This document shows, piece after piece, positions 17,850 to 27,059 of a stretch of DNA of 64,000 nt. The DNA comes from UBA3941 sp002385665 (GTDB taxonomy: Bacteria > Bacillota > Clostridia > Caldicoprobacterales > UBA3941): positions 62,001 to 126,000 of the forward strand of contig JBMNFJ010000017.1 in NCBI GenBank assembly GCA_050949255.1. The letters run 5' to 3'. The position numbers and the translations under genes were made by a program. The notes beneath the pieces were generated by a model. That model ran no database searches, was not told the origin of the DNA, and worked only from the letters and a program-made list of their open reading frames with translations. Each line of letters starts with the position of its first letter. Positions within the stretch are counted from its first letter, which is position 1.

Positions 17850-18740
17850 TTATTTATGGTCAAGAATGGCTGCCACTACCCGCATATATCCGCTTAAATC
17901 CCTAACAAAATATATATCCCTGTAACAGCCCGCAGCCCTTAGAATATGGGCCACAGAGTTGGCCTGATTATACCCTACCTCCACGGCCCACAGGCCTTCC
18001 CTCTTTAAAATCCTGGGGCCCAGCCTGGCCAAAGCCCTATAAAAGTCCAGCCCATCCTCCCCACCGTCCAGGGCCCTTCTGGGCTCGTAGTCCCTAACCT
18101 GGGACTCCAAGCCCTCTATATCCGATGTGGGTATATAGGGGGGATTGGATACCATAACATCGAATTTGGATTCCTGCCATTCTTCCTCCCATTCTTCAAA
18201 CAGAGTAAAAATATCAGCCCGGATAAGGTCTATCCTGTCCTCTAACCCATGGGCAAGGGCATTTTTCTGAGTCACCCGAAGGGCACAACTGTCTATATCC
18301 ACAGCCGTCACCAGTGAGTCCTCTATATACTTTGCCAGGCTTATGGCTATGGCCCCGCTTCCGGTACCAAGATCTATTATCCTTGGGGTCCTGATTCCCC
18401 TGTCCTTTATGTGCTCAATGATATGCTCTACCAATACCTCCGTATCCGGCCGGGGGATTAAAACTCCTTCCTCCACATAAAAATCCAGGCCCATAAACTC
18501 CCTGTGGCCTATTATGTAATGGATGGGGACACCCCTGACCCTTTTATCCACCAAGTTAAAGTAGGCTAAAGTATCCTCCGGGGTCAAGACCCTGTCCCTA
18601 TCCATATACAGGCGTTCCCTGGGACAATTCAGCAGATGTCCCATTAACATTCCGGCTTCCAGTTGGGGAGATGCTATACCTGCCTTATTCAGCTGCTCCT
18701 GAGCTTCCCTCATAGCCTGGATTACATTCAAATCCAACAC
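17850..18740 (-). CDS. prmC: Peptide chain release factor N5-glutamine methyltransferase
   Basis: Methylates the GGQ glutamine of release factors using SAM. 296 residues: small helical N-terminal domain, Rossmann methyltransferase with DLGTGSGAIAISLAK (about residue 122) and the catalytic NPPY in VSNPPYIPTSD. The start is TTG at 18740, 6 nt behind AGGAGG; an in-frame GTG is directly before it. It overlaps the end of the yqhQ-like gene by 56 nt and lies just upstream of prfA. Confidence 0.95.
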   Translation of the reverse strand: MLDLNVIQAMREAQEQLNKAGIASPQLEAGMLMGHLLNCPRERLYMDRDRVLTPEDTLAYFNLVDKRVRGVPIHYIIGHREFMGLDFYVEEGVLIPRPDTEVLVEHIIEHIKDRGIRTPRIIDLGTGSGAIAISLAKYIEDSLVTAVDIDSCALRVTQKNALAHGLEDRIDLIRADIFTLFEEWEEEWQESKFDVMVSNPPYIPTSDIEGLESQVRDYEPRRALDGGEDGLDFYRALARLGPRILKREGLWAVEVGYNQANSVAHILRAAGCYRDIYFVRDLSGYMRVVAAILDHK

Positions 18741-19659
18741 CTTCCTCCTGTCCCTTGGAGGTACCCATGGCCGCCAGAAACGAGCAAATGGCTACTTCCA
18801 GCTGCTCATCGTCCGGCTCCTTGGTGGTCAGCTTTTGAAGCATCAGCCCCGGATACATGACTATATTTACCAGGCCGGAATTGCTGGCTCCCGCCCATTT
18901 GATGATCTCGTAGGAAACCCCTGCTACAAAGGGGAGCAGTAGCACCTTTATTGCAACCCTCAATATTATATTATCCCACTCCAGAAAGGAAAAGGCAAGA
19001 ATGCTGATTACCATGACTATCAGTAGAAAGGCCGTTCCACAGCGGGGATGAAGGGTAGTGTATTTCCTTGCATTTTCCACCGTCAATTCTTCCTCATGCT
19101 CATAACAGTGGATGACCTTATGCTCTGCACCATGGTACTCAAATACCCTTTTGATTTCCTTCATCCGGCTGATAATGACAATATATATGATAAAGGTGGT
19201 CAGGCGAATTAACCCCTCTATAAGGCTCTTTATCAGGCCGCTTTTTATTATACCTCCTAAAAATCCCGTCAGTAATGCAGGCAGCACCATAAACAACAGA
19301 ACAGCAAAGCCCAGAGCTGTCAACAGGGCAAAGAACACCATAATATCCTCGGGCTTTTTACCGGTTTTTTGAGAGATCCAGCTTTCAAACCTGGAGGGCT
19401 TATACTCCTCCTCTTCACCGTAAAGCTCGGCGGATTCCATCAAGGCTTTTATGCCCATTACCATGGTCTCAGCAAAGGTGATTATACCTCTTAAAACGGG
19501 AAGCTTTAACAGGGAATGCCTATCCTTTATAGAAGAAATATCCTTACTTGTGACCTCTATCCGGCCGTCACTTCGCCTTACGGCTATGGCCATCCTGTGG
19601 GGGGCTTTCATCATGACCCCTTCCAATACAGCCTGACCTCCAATATTACACTTTTTCAT
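18685..19659 (-). CDS. yqhQ: DUF1385 (YqhQ-like) membrane protein
   Basis: 324 residues. The DUF1385 N-terminus IGGQAVLEGVMMKAPHRMA is diagnostic; several membrane helices lie between about residues 105 and 185 and again between 215 and 260. A conserved His/Glu-rich segment FEYHGAEHKVIHCYEHEE suggests metal binding. Function is unknown in the family. Commonly found between rpmE and prmC/prfA in Clostridia, as here. ATG behind GAAGGTG. Confidence 0.9.
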   Translation of the reverse strand: MKKCNIGGQAVLEGVMMKAPHRMAIAVRRSDGRIEVTSKDISSIKDRHSLLKLPVLRGIITFAETMVMGIKALMESAELYGEEEEYKPSRFESWISQKTGKKPEDIMVFFALLTALGFAVLLFMVLPALLTGFLGGIIKSGLIKSLIEGLIRLTTFIIYIVIISRMKEIKRVFEYHGAEHKVIHCYEHEEELTVENARKYTTLHPRCGTAFLLIVMVISILAFSFLEWDNIILRVAIKVLLLPFVAGVSYEIIKWAGASNSGLVNIVMYPGLMLQKLTTKEPDDEQLEVAICSFLAAMGTSKGQEEGVGFECNPGYEGSSGAAE

Positions 19660-19762
19660 ACAAACACCTTCAAATACCTTATTCTATAGACTGGCTGGTC
19701 AGCCCTACAAGTTCCATTCTGATAATAAGGATGCATGGTCAAAAGTTCTGCATTGTTATAAC

Positions 19763-19797
19763 AAAAAATACAGACCAGGGAAATCCCCAATCTGTAT
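19763..19797 (-). terminator. Terminator downstream of rpmE
   Basis: Minus-strand stem ATACAGA...TCTGTAT with an inner GGGGATTTCCC hairpin, followed by TTTTTTG. Lies directly after the rpmE stop codon. Confidence 0.75.
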
Positions 19798-19809
19798 TCG
19801 GCTTTTGCA

Positions 19810-20022
19810 TTATCCCTCGTCTTCACTCAAGCCGTATCTTCTCTTAAACCTCTCGACACGACCACCGGTATCAACCAGTTTTTGCTTTCCGGTGAAGAAA
19901 GGATGGCACTTAGAACATATCTCAACCCTGAGTTCTTTCTTGGTGGAACCGGTTACAAAGGTCTCACCACAGGCGCATCGAACCACTGCTTCGCCATACT
20001 GGGGATGTATATTTTCCTTCAT
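19810..20022 (-). CDS. rpmE: 50S ribosomal protein L31 (zinc-type)
   Basis: 70 residues. The cysteine pairs RCACGE and CSKCHPF mark the zinc-binding (C+) form of L31, not the Zn-independent paralogue. ATG at 20022 sits 6 nt behind AGAGGTG; an in-frame GTG three codons earlier is part of that ribosome-binding site and is rejected. Between the ytvI-type gene and yqhQ, close to rho as in Bacillus. Confidence 0.96.
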   Translation of the reverse strand: MKENIHPQYGEAVVRCACGETFVTGSTKKELRVEICSKCHPFFTGKQKLVDTGGRVERFKRRYGLSEDEG

Positions 20023-20228
20023 GGATTTCACCTCTTTCCAAAGGATTCAAATTCTGCTAGCTCAATAGTCATCACCTACTTATGTTTGAACAGCACACCG
20101 CGTTAATAAAGGATGTTTGTCGTAAAAACATAAGTATTCATATAACTTGTTTAGTATAACATAAAGGATTGATGGAATGCAAGACTGGATTTACACCACC
20201 GGAAGGCATATTCCTCATGCACAAAATC

Positions 20229-21323
20229 CTATGATGCCTTCAAGCCAGGGAAGACCCCTGCCTTATAAAATGCCTTAAGGATTATAATGATTACAGGCCC
20301 CAGCAGCATACCCGGAACACCCATAAGCCTCAGGCCTACATACATGCTAAACAGGGTCACCAGGGGATGCAGCCCCAAGGACTGGCCTACGACCTTCGGC
20401 TCCAGGATTTGACGGATTATAAAGATAACGATATAGAGGATCAAAAATCCCAGACCCTGGGCCACATTGCCCATAAAAAAGTTGATAATGGCAGTGGGGA
20501 TTAGAACGGTACCCGTCCCCAGCACAGGCAGGATGTCCACAATAGCGGTAATCAGTGCAAAGAAGAATGCGTATTTCACCCCTATTATATTAAAGCCTAT
20601 GAACAACTCCAAAAAGGTTATGAGCATTAAGATCATTTGGGCTTTGATAAAGCCCACCAGGGCCAGGAGCATATCATTTCTCAGGCTCCTCATCCTCCCA
20701 AACCAGAGGGGCGATATCCGCTTTGAAAGATATTCAGATATCTGCCTGCGATCCCGGCTCATGAAGAAGGAGGATACCAAAGTGACAATGATAAAGACCA
20801 GGACATCGGGCAGGAACGTAACAAAGTTCACCATACCCATAACCATGGCCATAAGGGTGGATGAAACCTCGGAGGCTATTTTGGTCAGCCTGGGGGCATC
20901 CATTCTAATGCTCTGTTCAATGGCATCAGCCAGGCTCTTGGGTAAACTCAGGAATAGATCCTGCCCCTTTTCAAGCAGGGATTCAAAATAATCAATTATA
21001 GGGTTAAAATCCATCCTGGATAACTCCAGGGCCAGTCTCCATAGTTCCACGGTCAATTTATAAAAGGTGAATACCAAAATGCCCCCCACTATCACCACAA
21101 AGAGCAATAATGAAATAGCAACAGCGGGGCCTCTGGGTAACTTGAGCCTCTTTTCCAGGAAGGACACCAGCCCTTCTATGGATATCATAATGATGAAAGC
21201 TGTCAGAAAAGGTGCTATATACTTGAGAAGCTGGGTAAAGAACAGGAATATACCAGCTATTATAAGAATCGCTATACCCAACCACTTTAATAAATACTGC
21301 GTTCTAGTTGTTAGCCTAACCAT
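20229..21323 (-). CDS. AI-2E/YtvI-type membrane protein
   Basis: 364 residues of the AI-2E family transporter (PerM/UPF0118) superfamily with about seven to eight membrane helices: two at the N-terminus (about 13-50), one at 60-85, and a cluster from about residue 150 onward. Length and architecture fit YtvI-type sporulation membrane proteins of Firmicutes, but other AI-2E paralogues look the same, so the sporulation role is inference. It follows rho by 18 bp on the transcript. Confidence 0.82.
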   Translation of the reverse strand: MVRLTTRTQYLLKWLGIAILIIAGIFLFFTQLLKYIAPFLTAFIIMISIEGLVSFLEKRLKLPRGPAVAISLLLFVVIVGGILVFTFYKLTVELWRLALELSRMDFNPIIDYFESLLEKGQDLFLSLPKSLADAIEQSIRMDAPRLTKIASEVSSTLMAMVMGMVNFVTFLPDVLVFIIVTLVSSFFMSRDRRQISEYLSKRISPLWFGRMRSLRNDMLLALVGFIKAQMILMLITFLELFIGFNIIGVKYAFFFALITAIVDILPVLGTGTVLIPTAIINFFMGNVAQGLGFLILYIVIFIIRQILEPKVVGQSLGLHPLVTLFSMYVGLRLMGVPGMLLGPVIIIILKAFYKAGVFPGLKAS

Positions 21324-21341
21324 ACCCCTTTTGCTCCTATT

Positions 21342-23073
21342 CTATCTGTATCCGTAGTAACCATCTCTATCGTTGAAATACCCGTCTTTTTCAATCTTCA
21401 TGAAATGGTCCATCAGCATATCTATAAATTCATCGTTGGAATTGGTTCGCATAAGATCATTGATTATTATCTCAGTTACCCTATCGGGCCTGCCCTCGCT
21501 CAGGTTCTTGCGCATGGCGTAAACACCCTGCAGTTCCTTTTGGGTCAGGAGCAGCTCTTCCCTTCGGGTTCCGGATCTGCTGATATCCACCGCGGGGAAG
21601 ATTCTCTTCTCAGACAGACGACGATCCAAATGGATCTCCATGTTGCCCGTACCCTTAAACTCTTCATAGATAACCTCATCCATCCTGCTTCCGGTATCTA
21701 TCAGAGCAGTAGCGATAACGGTAAGGCTACCGCCCTCTTCTATATTCCTGGCCGCGCCAAAAAATCTCTTGGGCTTATGGAGGGCACCCGGATCCAATCC
21801 ACCGGACAAGCTCCTGCCGGTAGCTGAGATGGTTAGATTATATGCCCTGGCCAGACGGGTTATGCTGTCCATGAGAACTACAACGTCCCGACCATGCTCA
21901 ACAAGCCTCTGGGCCCTTTCCAGTACCATCTCTGCAACCCTGGTATGGTGCTCAGGCAGCTCGTCGAAGGTGGAGTATACGACGTCGCCATCGATGGAAC
22001 GCTGCATATCCGTAACCTCTTCCGGACGCTCGTCTATCAAAAGGACTATCAGGTATATATCCGGATAGTTCTTTGCTATGCTGTTGGCGATCTTCTTTAA
22101 AAGAATGGTCTTACCGGCCTTGGGCGGTGAAACGATCAGACCCCTTTGACCTTTACCGATGGGAGATATGATATCTATGAGCCTGGTGGCGAGTTCCTTT
22201 GGATTGTCGGGATCCTCCAGGGTTATGCGTTCATTGGGATAGATGGGGGTGAGTTCCTCGAAGGGTCGTCTCCAGTTTGCTTTCTCCGGGTTTTCCCCAT
22301 TTACTGCGGTCACATACAGAAGGGCTTGGAATTTCTCACCCTCCCTGGCGGGACGGGTCTTGCCCTTAACCAAATCGCCTGTCTTAAGGTTGAATCTCCT
22401 TATCTGTGATTGTGAAATGTAGACATCATTATCTCCTGACAGATAGTTGTTGGAGCGAAGAAAACCGTATCCATCAGGCAGTGTCTCCAATACACCTTCC
22501 GCATCTCCTGTATCATCCTGCTTTAAGAGCTCGGGTATGGCAGGGTTGGAAGTGTTATAATATTTTCTGGCATAAGCTACCTTCCTGTCATAATCGCTGG
22601 CCTGCTCGTCATCTTCCTGTCTTTCTTTGGGCATCTCCGTGTCTGCTTCACGGTTCTCCTTACTCAATGCCCCTCCCGGAGCCATTCTATAAGTAGTTCT
22701 GGATTGACGAACAGGGGTTGGAAATCGCTTAACCTTCCCTGGGGATATGGGTTTGGGGGTATCGGCTTCCTTATCCTTCAGCTCCCCTTCTTCCGCTTCT
22801 GTATCCAAGGTTCGGGCCGTTTCCCCGGCCTCAGCTTCCTCCGTATCCTGGGAAGCATCCTTGACCTCTTTGACTGGTTCCTCTGCCGACCCCTTTGCCG
22901 GATTCCTTTAATCTATGCTGTTCCTCCTGATGGGCGGCCATCTCCTGTAGCTTTTCCTTTATAAGTTCAATCAATTGTTGTTTTCTATGTCTGGTTACGC
23001 TCTTGACTCCCAGCTCCCTACCAAATTCTCGCAATTGGATTATCGTATTTTTTTCCAAATTGTTTAAATCCAA
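21342..23073 (-). pseudogene. rho: Transcription termination factor Rho, interrupted by a one-base frameshift
   Basis: Rho is the hexameric RNA helicase that ends transcription. The Rho_N domain (MDLNNLEKNTIIQLREFGRE...) starts at TTG 23073 behind GAGGAATAGG and is open only to 22831. The RNA-binding and ATPase domains (Walker A SPPKAGKTILL) are open in another frame, closed upstream by TAA near 22905. Reading GGG instead of GGGG at 22890-22893 joins the frames smoothly: ...KESGK-GSAEEPVKEVKDAS... followed by an acidic linker, giving about 577 residues. Possible causes are a sequence error in the homopolymer, a real mutation or +1 frameshifting; an internal start giving a Rho lacking Rho_N has no good ribosome-binding site. 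Confidence 0.85.
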
Positions 23074-24063
23074 AACCTATTCCTCACTTTCTTTCTAATA
23101 CTTGTTTTATTGTTCTATCACTTTTGTTCTATAACCGAAAATGCTTATTTTCCTTAGATCGCTCCGGATAATCCATCCTTAATTTTGATTGCTGCATAAG
23201 TACCTGTTGGGTATGCAGGTTTACCCACAATCTGTTTATATCCAATCGGAATCTGCCAATTATGGAAGTGGCATAATATCTATTCCGGCACATTTAGATT
23301 GCTTGTGTTGAAACAAGTTCTCCAAGGGTAGTTGTTTAATTGAAGTTATGTCTCAAGACAATAAAACACATAAGTTGGGCCTATATCAAACGAAACTATA
23401 AGTGTTCTGTAGTACATGAAAAGTCCAAACCATATTAATCCATAGTATAGCCATGGTTAAATGTTTTAATTCATAAATGAACTACACACCTTTTTCAAGG
23501 TGGGGTTTTCTTGATATCTCGGCTGCGTATCCTCAATTTCCTAAGCTAAACTTGATAATCGCCTTATGGCCTGGCCCCGGTCTTCCATTAGAGGCAAGGC
23601 ATCAAAAAGCGGGAAACCTTAAATGGGCATAATTAAACAGATTTCAATCAAATGGTTGTCATCAATTTTAATATGTGAGATGAAACCATGTAATAGGAAT
23701 TGAACGTGGTTATTCAAAAGCATACCATTCACAAATATAGGATGCTAAAGACTGCCGTTGGAGATCAAAATCCAGGAAAGAACCATTAATTGAGTTTTTT
23801 TGCTATCGTCTTTATTATGCTTTCAGGATCCAGCTACATAGTAATCCTAAGTAATAATATAACCATTTTTGCCTTAACGTCAACATAAATATGAAAAAAA
23901 GATTGATTTGCATATAAAATAGTTAATATTGTACAAAATACCAACCGTATTTTGAGAGTTGTCACCTATAGAGGATGCTAAAGGTTAGACGTTAAAGGTT
24001 GGCTTGCTTCACCCAATCCCTAACGTCTAACTTCTAACTCCCAGAGTGTACCTGCTTAATTCA
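23074..24063. other. 990-bp gene-free region: DUF1934 gene 3' flank and long rho leader
   Basis: No convincing coding region on either strand. It contains the predicted rho promoter (23856-23883), so most of it would be a leader of about 775 nt. An inverted repeat GTTAGACGTTA / TAACGTCTAAC (23984-23994 / 24021-24031) lies between the DUF1934 gene and that promoter. A small stem CACCTT-GAAA-AAGGTG occurs at 23487-23502 on the minus strand. I recognise no known RNA class. Confidence 0.6.
23856..23883 (-). promoter_or_regulatory. Predicted rho promoter
   Basis: Minus strand TTGACG (23883-23878), 16-nt spacer, TATATT (23861-23856). It is the best sigma-A-like match upstream of rho; the predicted start is near 23849. 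Confidence 0.5.
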
Positions 24064-24516
24064 TTAAGATTTAAACAAACCCTGTGGCCCATTTTCCTGA
24101 TAGCTTACCATCAGTTCATTGGAGCCGGCGTACTTGCCCGAAATATCCAGCTCATACTTAACCCCAAGTTTCCCCTGGCTTTCATCCATATCGGAATCAA
24201 TTCTTGTGGGGAAAATACCCATCTCCAGACTTCCAAAAGGTGTTTCATAGTAATTGACATATTTTCTGCCCTTTTCAAAAACAAATCGGGATTCGTGGGC
24301 CCCTGTACGCTCCAAGGAGATTCTCCGGTCTTCCACCATAATAAGGGTCTTGGTCCCCTCCAGGCCTGAGATTGCGCTCTCCTCATATTCAATGTAGTAT
24401 GCGTTGCCTTTTTTGTATAATCGTCCTTCGGTTATGAGCTCAATCCTGTTATCCTCACCGTCGGGATTTACCTGATTGCCCCTTATTGATAAAATAACCT
24501 TTTTACCCCCGTCCAC
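24064..24516 (-). CDS. DUF1934 (YwiB-like) protein
   Basis: 150 residues, cytoplasmic, built of beta-strands as expected for the calycin-like DUF1934 fold (GNQVNPDGEDNRIELITEG at the N-terminus, YYIEYEESAISGLEGTKT, then MGIFPTRIDS). The family has no established function. The gene starts with GTG behind AGGGGG and follows murI. The argS gene that often accompanies it in Firmicutes is not next to it here. Confidence 0.85.
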   Translation of the reverse strand: MDGGKKVILSIRGNQVNPDGEDNRIELITEGRLYKKGNAYYIEYEESAISGLEGTKTLIMVEDRRISLERTGAHESRFVFEKGRKYVNYYETPFGSLEMGIFPTRIDSDMDESQGKLGVKYELDISGKYAGSNELMVSYQENGPQGLFKS

Positions 24517-24583
24517 TATAACTGACCCCCTAAAAAATCTTCCTATCTAACTCAGCCTTTATTATTATTGCTGATAGAACTGA

Positions 24584-25390
24584 CTAAAACTTCTCGATAT
24601 CGATCTTCCTGGCACATTTTATCTCCCTGCCCAGGAAACGCCCGCCCAGTTCCTCAAACTTTTCTCCCAGATCGCTGACAAAGAACTCATACTGGCCCTC
24701 GGTTCCATCTTCGTTGAGGATGCCCCGGGCTTTTAGTATACGGCCAACTTCCAATGCCGTAGCCTCAGCGGGATTTATAAGCCTTACACCAGGCCCCATA
24801 ACCTTACCTATGGCGTCCTCTAGGAGAGGATAATGTGTGCACCCTAAAAGAAGGGAATCAATATCTTCGTCCCTCATACTATCTAAATATTTCTCGGCTG
24901 TCAATAACGCAATTTTGGAATCGCTCCAACCTTCTTCCACTATGGGCACAAAAAGTGTACAGGGATTGGTAAATATCTTGATTTCCGGGTCCAGACGGGA
25001 TACAGCCTTTTCATAGGCCCGGCTCCGGATAGTGCCCTGGGTACCGATAACTCCAAGCCGCTTATTCCTGGTAGCGGCTACGGCTTCCCTTGCCCCCGGC
25101 TCAATTACCCCCAGGATTGGAATATCAAACTTTTTCTTCACTATATCAAGGCTTATGGAGCTGACGGTATTGCACGCTATAACAATCATCTTTATACCTT
25201 GGCTTAAGAGAAATCTTATACACTGCTCGGAATACCTGATAACGGTTTCGTTGGAACGGGTACCGTAAGGGATTCGGGCAGTATCCCCAAAGTATACTAT
25301 ATCCTCCTGGGGAAGCCATTTCATCAGCTCCTTTACAACGGTAAGGCCCCCCAGGCCTGAATCAAATACCCCTATGGGTCTTTTGTCCAT
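24584..25390 (-). CDS. murI: Glutamate racemase
   Basis: Interconverts L- and D-glutamate for peptidoglycan. 268 residues. N-terminal IGVFDSGLGGLTVVKEL is the signature, and the two catalytic cysteines sit in IACNTVSS (about residue 73) and LLGCTHYPLL (about residue 183). Located directly downstream of ddl (11 bp), so two D-amino-acid/peptidoglycan enzymes are co-transcribed. ATG behind GGAGG. Confidence 0.96.
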   Translation of the reverse strand: MDKRPIGVFDSGLGGLTVVKELMKWLPQEDIVYFGDTARIPYGTRSNETVIRYSEQCIRFLLSQGIKMIVIACNTVSSISLDIVKKKFDIPILGVIEPGAREAVAATRNKRLGVIGTQGTIRSRAYEKAVSRLDPEIKIFTNPCTLFVPIVEEGWSDSKIALLTAEKYLDSMRDEDIDSLLLGCTHYPLLEDAIGKVMGPGVRLINPAEATALEVGRILKARGILNEDGTEGQYEFFVSDLGEKFEELGGRFLGREIKCARKIDIEKF

Positions 25391-25401
25391 ATTCAGTCCT
25401 C

Positions 25402-26478
25402 CTAGATGTGTTTCATTTTAAATCTATCCAAAGCCAGCCGGACCAAGCTGTTGATGAGTTCCGGATAGGGTATTCCCGCTGCTTCCCAGAGCTTGGGATA
25501 CATGCTTATCTGGGTGAAGCCGGGCATGGTATTGACCTCGTTCAGATATACCTTGCCGGTTTGTCTATGCAGGAAAAAATCCACCCTGGCCAAGCCCGAA
25601 CAACCCAAGGCCTTATAGGCTTTGATAGCCAGATCCCTAATCTCTTCGTTCTTGTCCGTGGGCAGGGGGGCGGGTATCAATAGCTGGGATTCTCCTCCGT
25701 CCTCATACTTGGCATGATAGTCATAGAATTCCTCGGAAGGTATAATCTCACCCAGGACTGAAGCCTTGGGATCATAGTTTCCAAGGACGGCGCACTCGAT
25801 CTCGCGCCCGTCTATAAACTCTTCTACGATAATCTTCTCGTCGTATCTGGCGGCTATATCCAAAGCCTCCAATAATCCCTTCCTATCCTTGGCCTTTGAG
25901 ATCCCAACGCTGGAACCCATATTGGCCGGCTTTACAAAGACGGGATACACAAATGAATCCTCAATGATGTCAATGACCCCATCGGGGTTCTCATTTATCT
26001 CATGCCTGTAGACTCCCAGGTACTCTCCCTGAGGTAGACCCTCATGAGAGAATATGGCCTTGGCAGTCAATTTGTCCATACCGGTAGAGGAGGACAGGAC
26101 ATCACAGCCTACATAGGGTATATTGGCCAGCTCAAAGAGGCCCTGTAGAGTACCGTCCTCGCCATAGGGTCCGTGTAAAACGGGAAAGACTACATCCACA
26201 TGATAAATTTTTTGGGGGTTCTCCATAAGAAAAAATCCCTTATATGCAGGATCCCCGGGAAATACCAGGGCTTTGGAGTCCTTCTCCCATTGGCCTGTCC
26301 TTATCCCTTCAACCTGGCCTTCATAGTAACGCCAATGTCCGTCCTTAGTGATACCTATAAGGTATAAATCATATTTGTCCCTATCTATATTCTCTATAAT
26401 AGAAGAAGCAGAAGCCAAAGACACCTCGTGCTCCCCGGATCTTCCACCAAACAACACTGCCATTCTTAGTTTTTTCAT
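25402..26478 (-). CDS. ddl: D-alanine--D-alanine ligase
   Basis: ATP-dependent ligation of two D-Ala for the peptidoglycan stem. 358 residues, ATP-grasp fold: N-terminal FGGRSGEHEVSLASA, central HGPYGEDGTLQGLFE, GSSVGISKA loop, and Mg2+-binding end VNTMPGFTQISMYPKLWEAAG. The Lys-Met-Tyr-free VFVKPANMGSSVG region and FDYHAKY-like YDYHAKYEDGG suggest the D-Ala-D-Ala (vancomycin-sensitive) type, though this is a family-level judgement. ATG behind GGAGGG. Confidence 0.95.
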   Translation of the reverse strand: MKKLRMAVLFGGRSGEHEVSLASASSIIENIDRDKYDLYLIGITKDGHWRYYEGQVEGIRTGQWEKDSKALVFPGDPAYKGFFLMENPQKIYHVDVVFPVLHGPYGEDGTLQGLFELANIPYVGCDVLSSSTGMDKLTAKAIFSHEGLPQGEYLGVYRHEINENPDGVIDIIEDSFVYPVFVKPANMGSSVGISKAKDRKGLLEALDIAARYDEKIIVEEFIDGREIECAVLGNYDPKASVLGEIIPSEEFYDYHAKYEDGGESQLLIPAPLPTDKNEEIRDLAIKAYKALGCSGLARVDFFLHRQTGKVYLNEVNTMPGFTQISMYPKLWEAAGIPYPELINSLVRLALDRFKMKHI

Positions 26479-26725
26479 CTATATACCCTCCCTGTACATA
26501 AATAAGTTAACCCCTTGTGCCTGCCAGACATATATCCGTAATGGCTTAGGTAGTGAAACAAAGAATTAGCACAAATGGTCCGGTCGGGTCGCTATGGTCA
26601 ACCCATCCTATCACATTCTAACATAACCGCAGCATCATATGAAGTTCCACATACGTAAAAATAATAACTTTTGTGGTTGGGGTTGTCCAAATCGATGTTG
26701 TAATGAGCGTTCAATAGCCATTATG
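26479..26725. other. Spacer between SASP terminator and ddl
   Basis: Carries no gene. A right-end remnant of the repeat family lies at 26686-26723; the remainder shows nothing recognisable apart from the ddl ribosome-binding site. Confidence 0.5.
26686..26723. repeat. Repeat family, right-end remnant
   Basis: TCCAAATCGATGTTG...GCGTTCAATAGCCATTA matches the last 38 bp or so of the long repeat (closest to copy C in TCGATGTTG). No left end nearby. Confidence 0.65.
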
Positions 26726-26766
26726 TAAAAAGAGAATCGGAGATTATGAAATCCCCGATTCTCTTT
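26726..26766 (-). terminator. Terminator of the SASP gene
   Basis: Minus-strand stem AGAGAATCGGGGAT / ATCTCCGATTCTCT (one mismatch pair region) followed by TTTTTAC. It lies 17 bp after the SASP stop codon. Confidence 0.85.
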
Positions 26767-26782
26767 CGATGGTAATCTCTGG

Positions 26783-26959
26783 CTATTTGCCCGATAGATT
26801 CTTTTCAGCCCTTTCGATAGCCTTCCTTACGATATTACCGCAGTTTCTGGAGGAGACACCGCCCCAACCTTCCCGCTGGACAATATCGTGAACTCCCAGT
26901 TCTTTGGCGATCTCGGTTTTTAACTCCTCAGACATCAATCCTCTTCTGCTTCTAGCCAT
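26783..26959 (-). CDS. sspF: Small acid-soluble spore protein, alpha/beta type (SspF-like)
   Basis: 58 residues, MARSRRGLMSEELKTEIAKE at the N-terminus and GWGGVSSRNCGNIVRKAIER near the C-terminus: the compact SspF branch of the DNA-protecting alpha/beta SASPs. KTEIAKELG resembles the germination-protease cleavage site. ATG at 26959 is 7 nt behind GGGGAGG. It has its own terminator and a probable forespore promoter. In Bacillus sspF lies beside veg and ispE; here it is separated from them by about 8 kb. Confidence 0.92.
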   Translation of the reverse strand: MARSRRGLMSEELKTEIAKELGVHDIVQREGWGGVSSRNCGNIVRKAIERAEKNLSGK

Positions 26960-27030
26960 ATCAATACCTCCCCGGACAGCTTGAATGAATTATAGCTGCC
27001 AAAAGTATTTTGCCCGCAGAAAGATAGGTA

Positions 27031-27059
27031 TATGATGCTAAAAAACTGGTGGATATTCA
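27031..27059 (-). promoter_or_regulatory. Probable forespore (sigma-G) promoter of the SASP gene
   Basis: Minus strand TGAATA (27059-27054), 16-nt spacer, CATCATA (27037-27031), fitting GnATR and CATnhTA of sigma-G promoters. It starts at the very end of ypeB. Confidence 0.5.

Noticed and set aside
22885..22900. Programmed -1 slippery site at AAAGGGG in rho
   Set aside because: The needed shift is +1 (or -2), and no stimulatory structure is evident, so a homopolymer error or mutation is more likely.
23487..23502. GAAA-tetraloop hairpin as a terminator in the rho leader
   Set aside because: No T-run follows on the minus strand; kept only as a minor structure.
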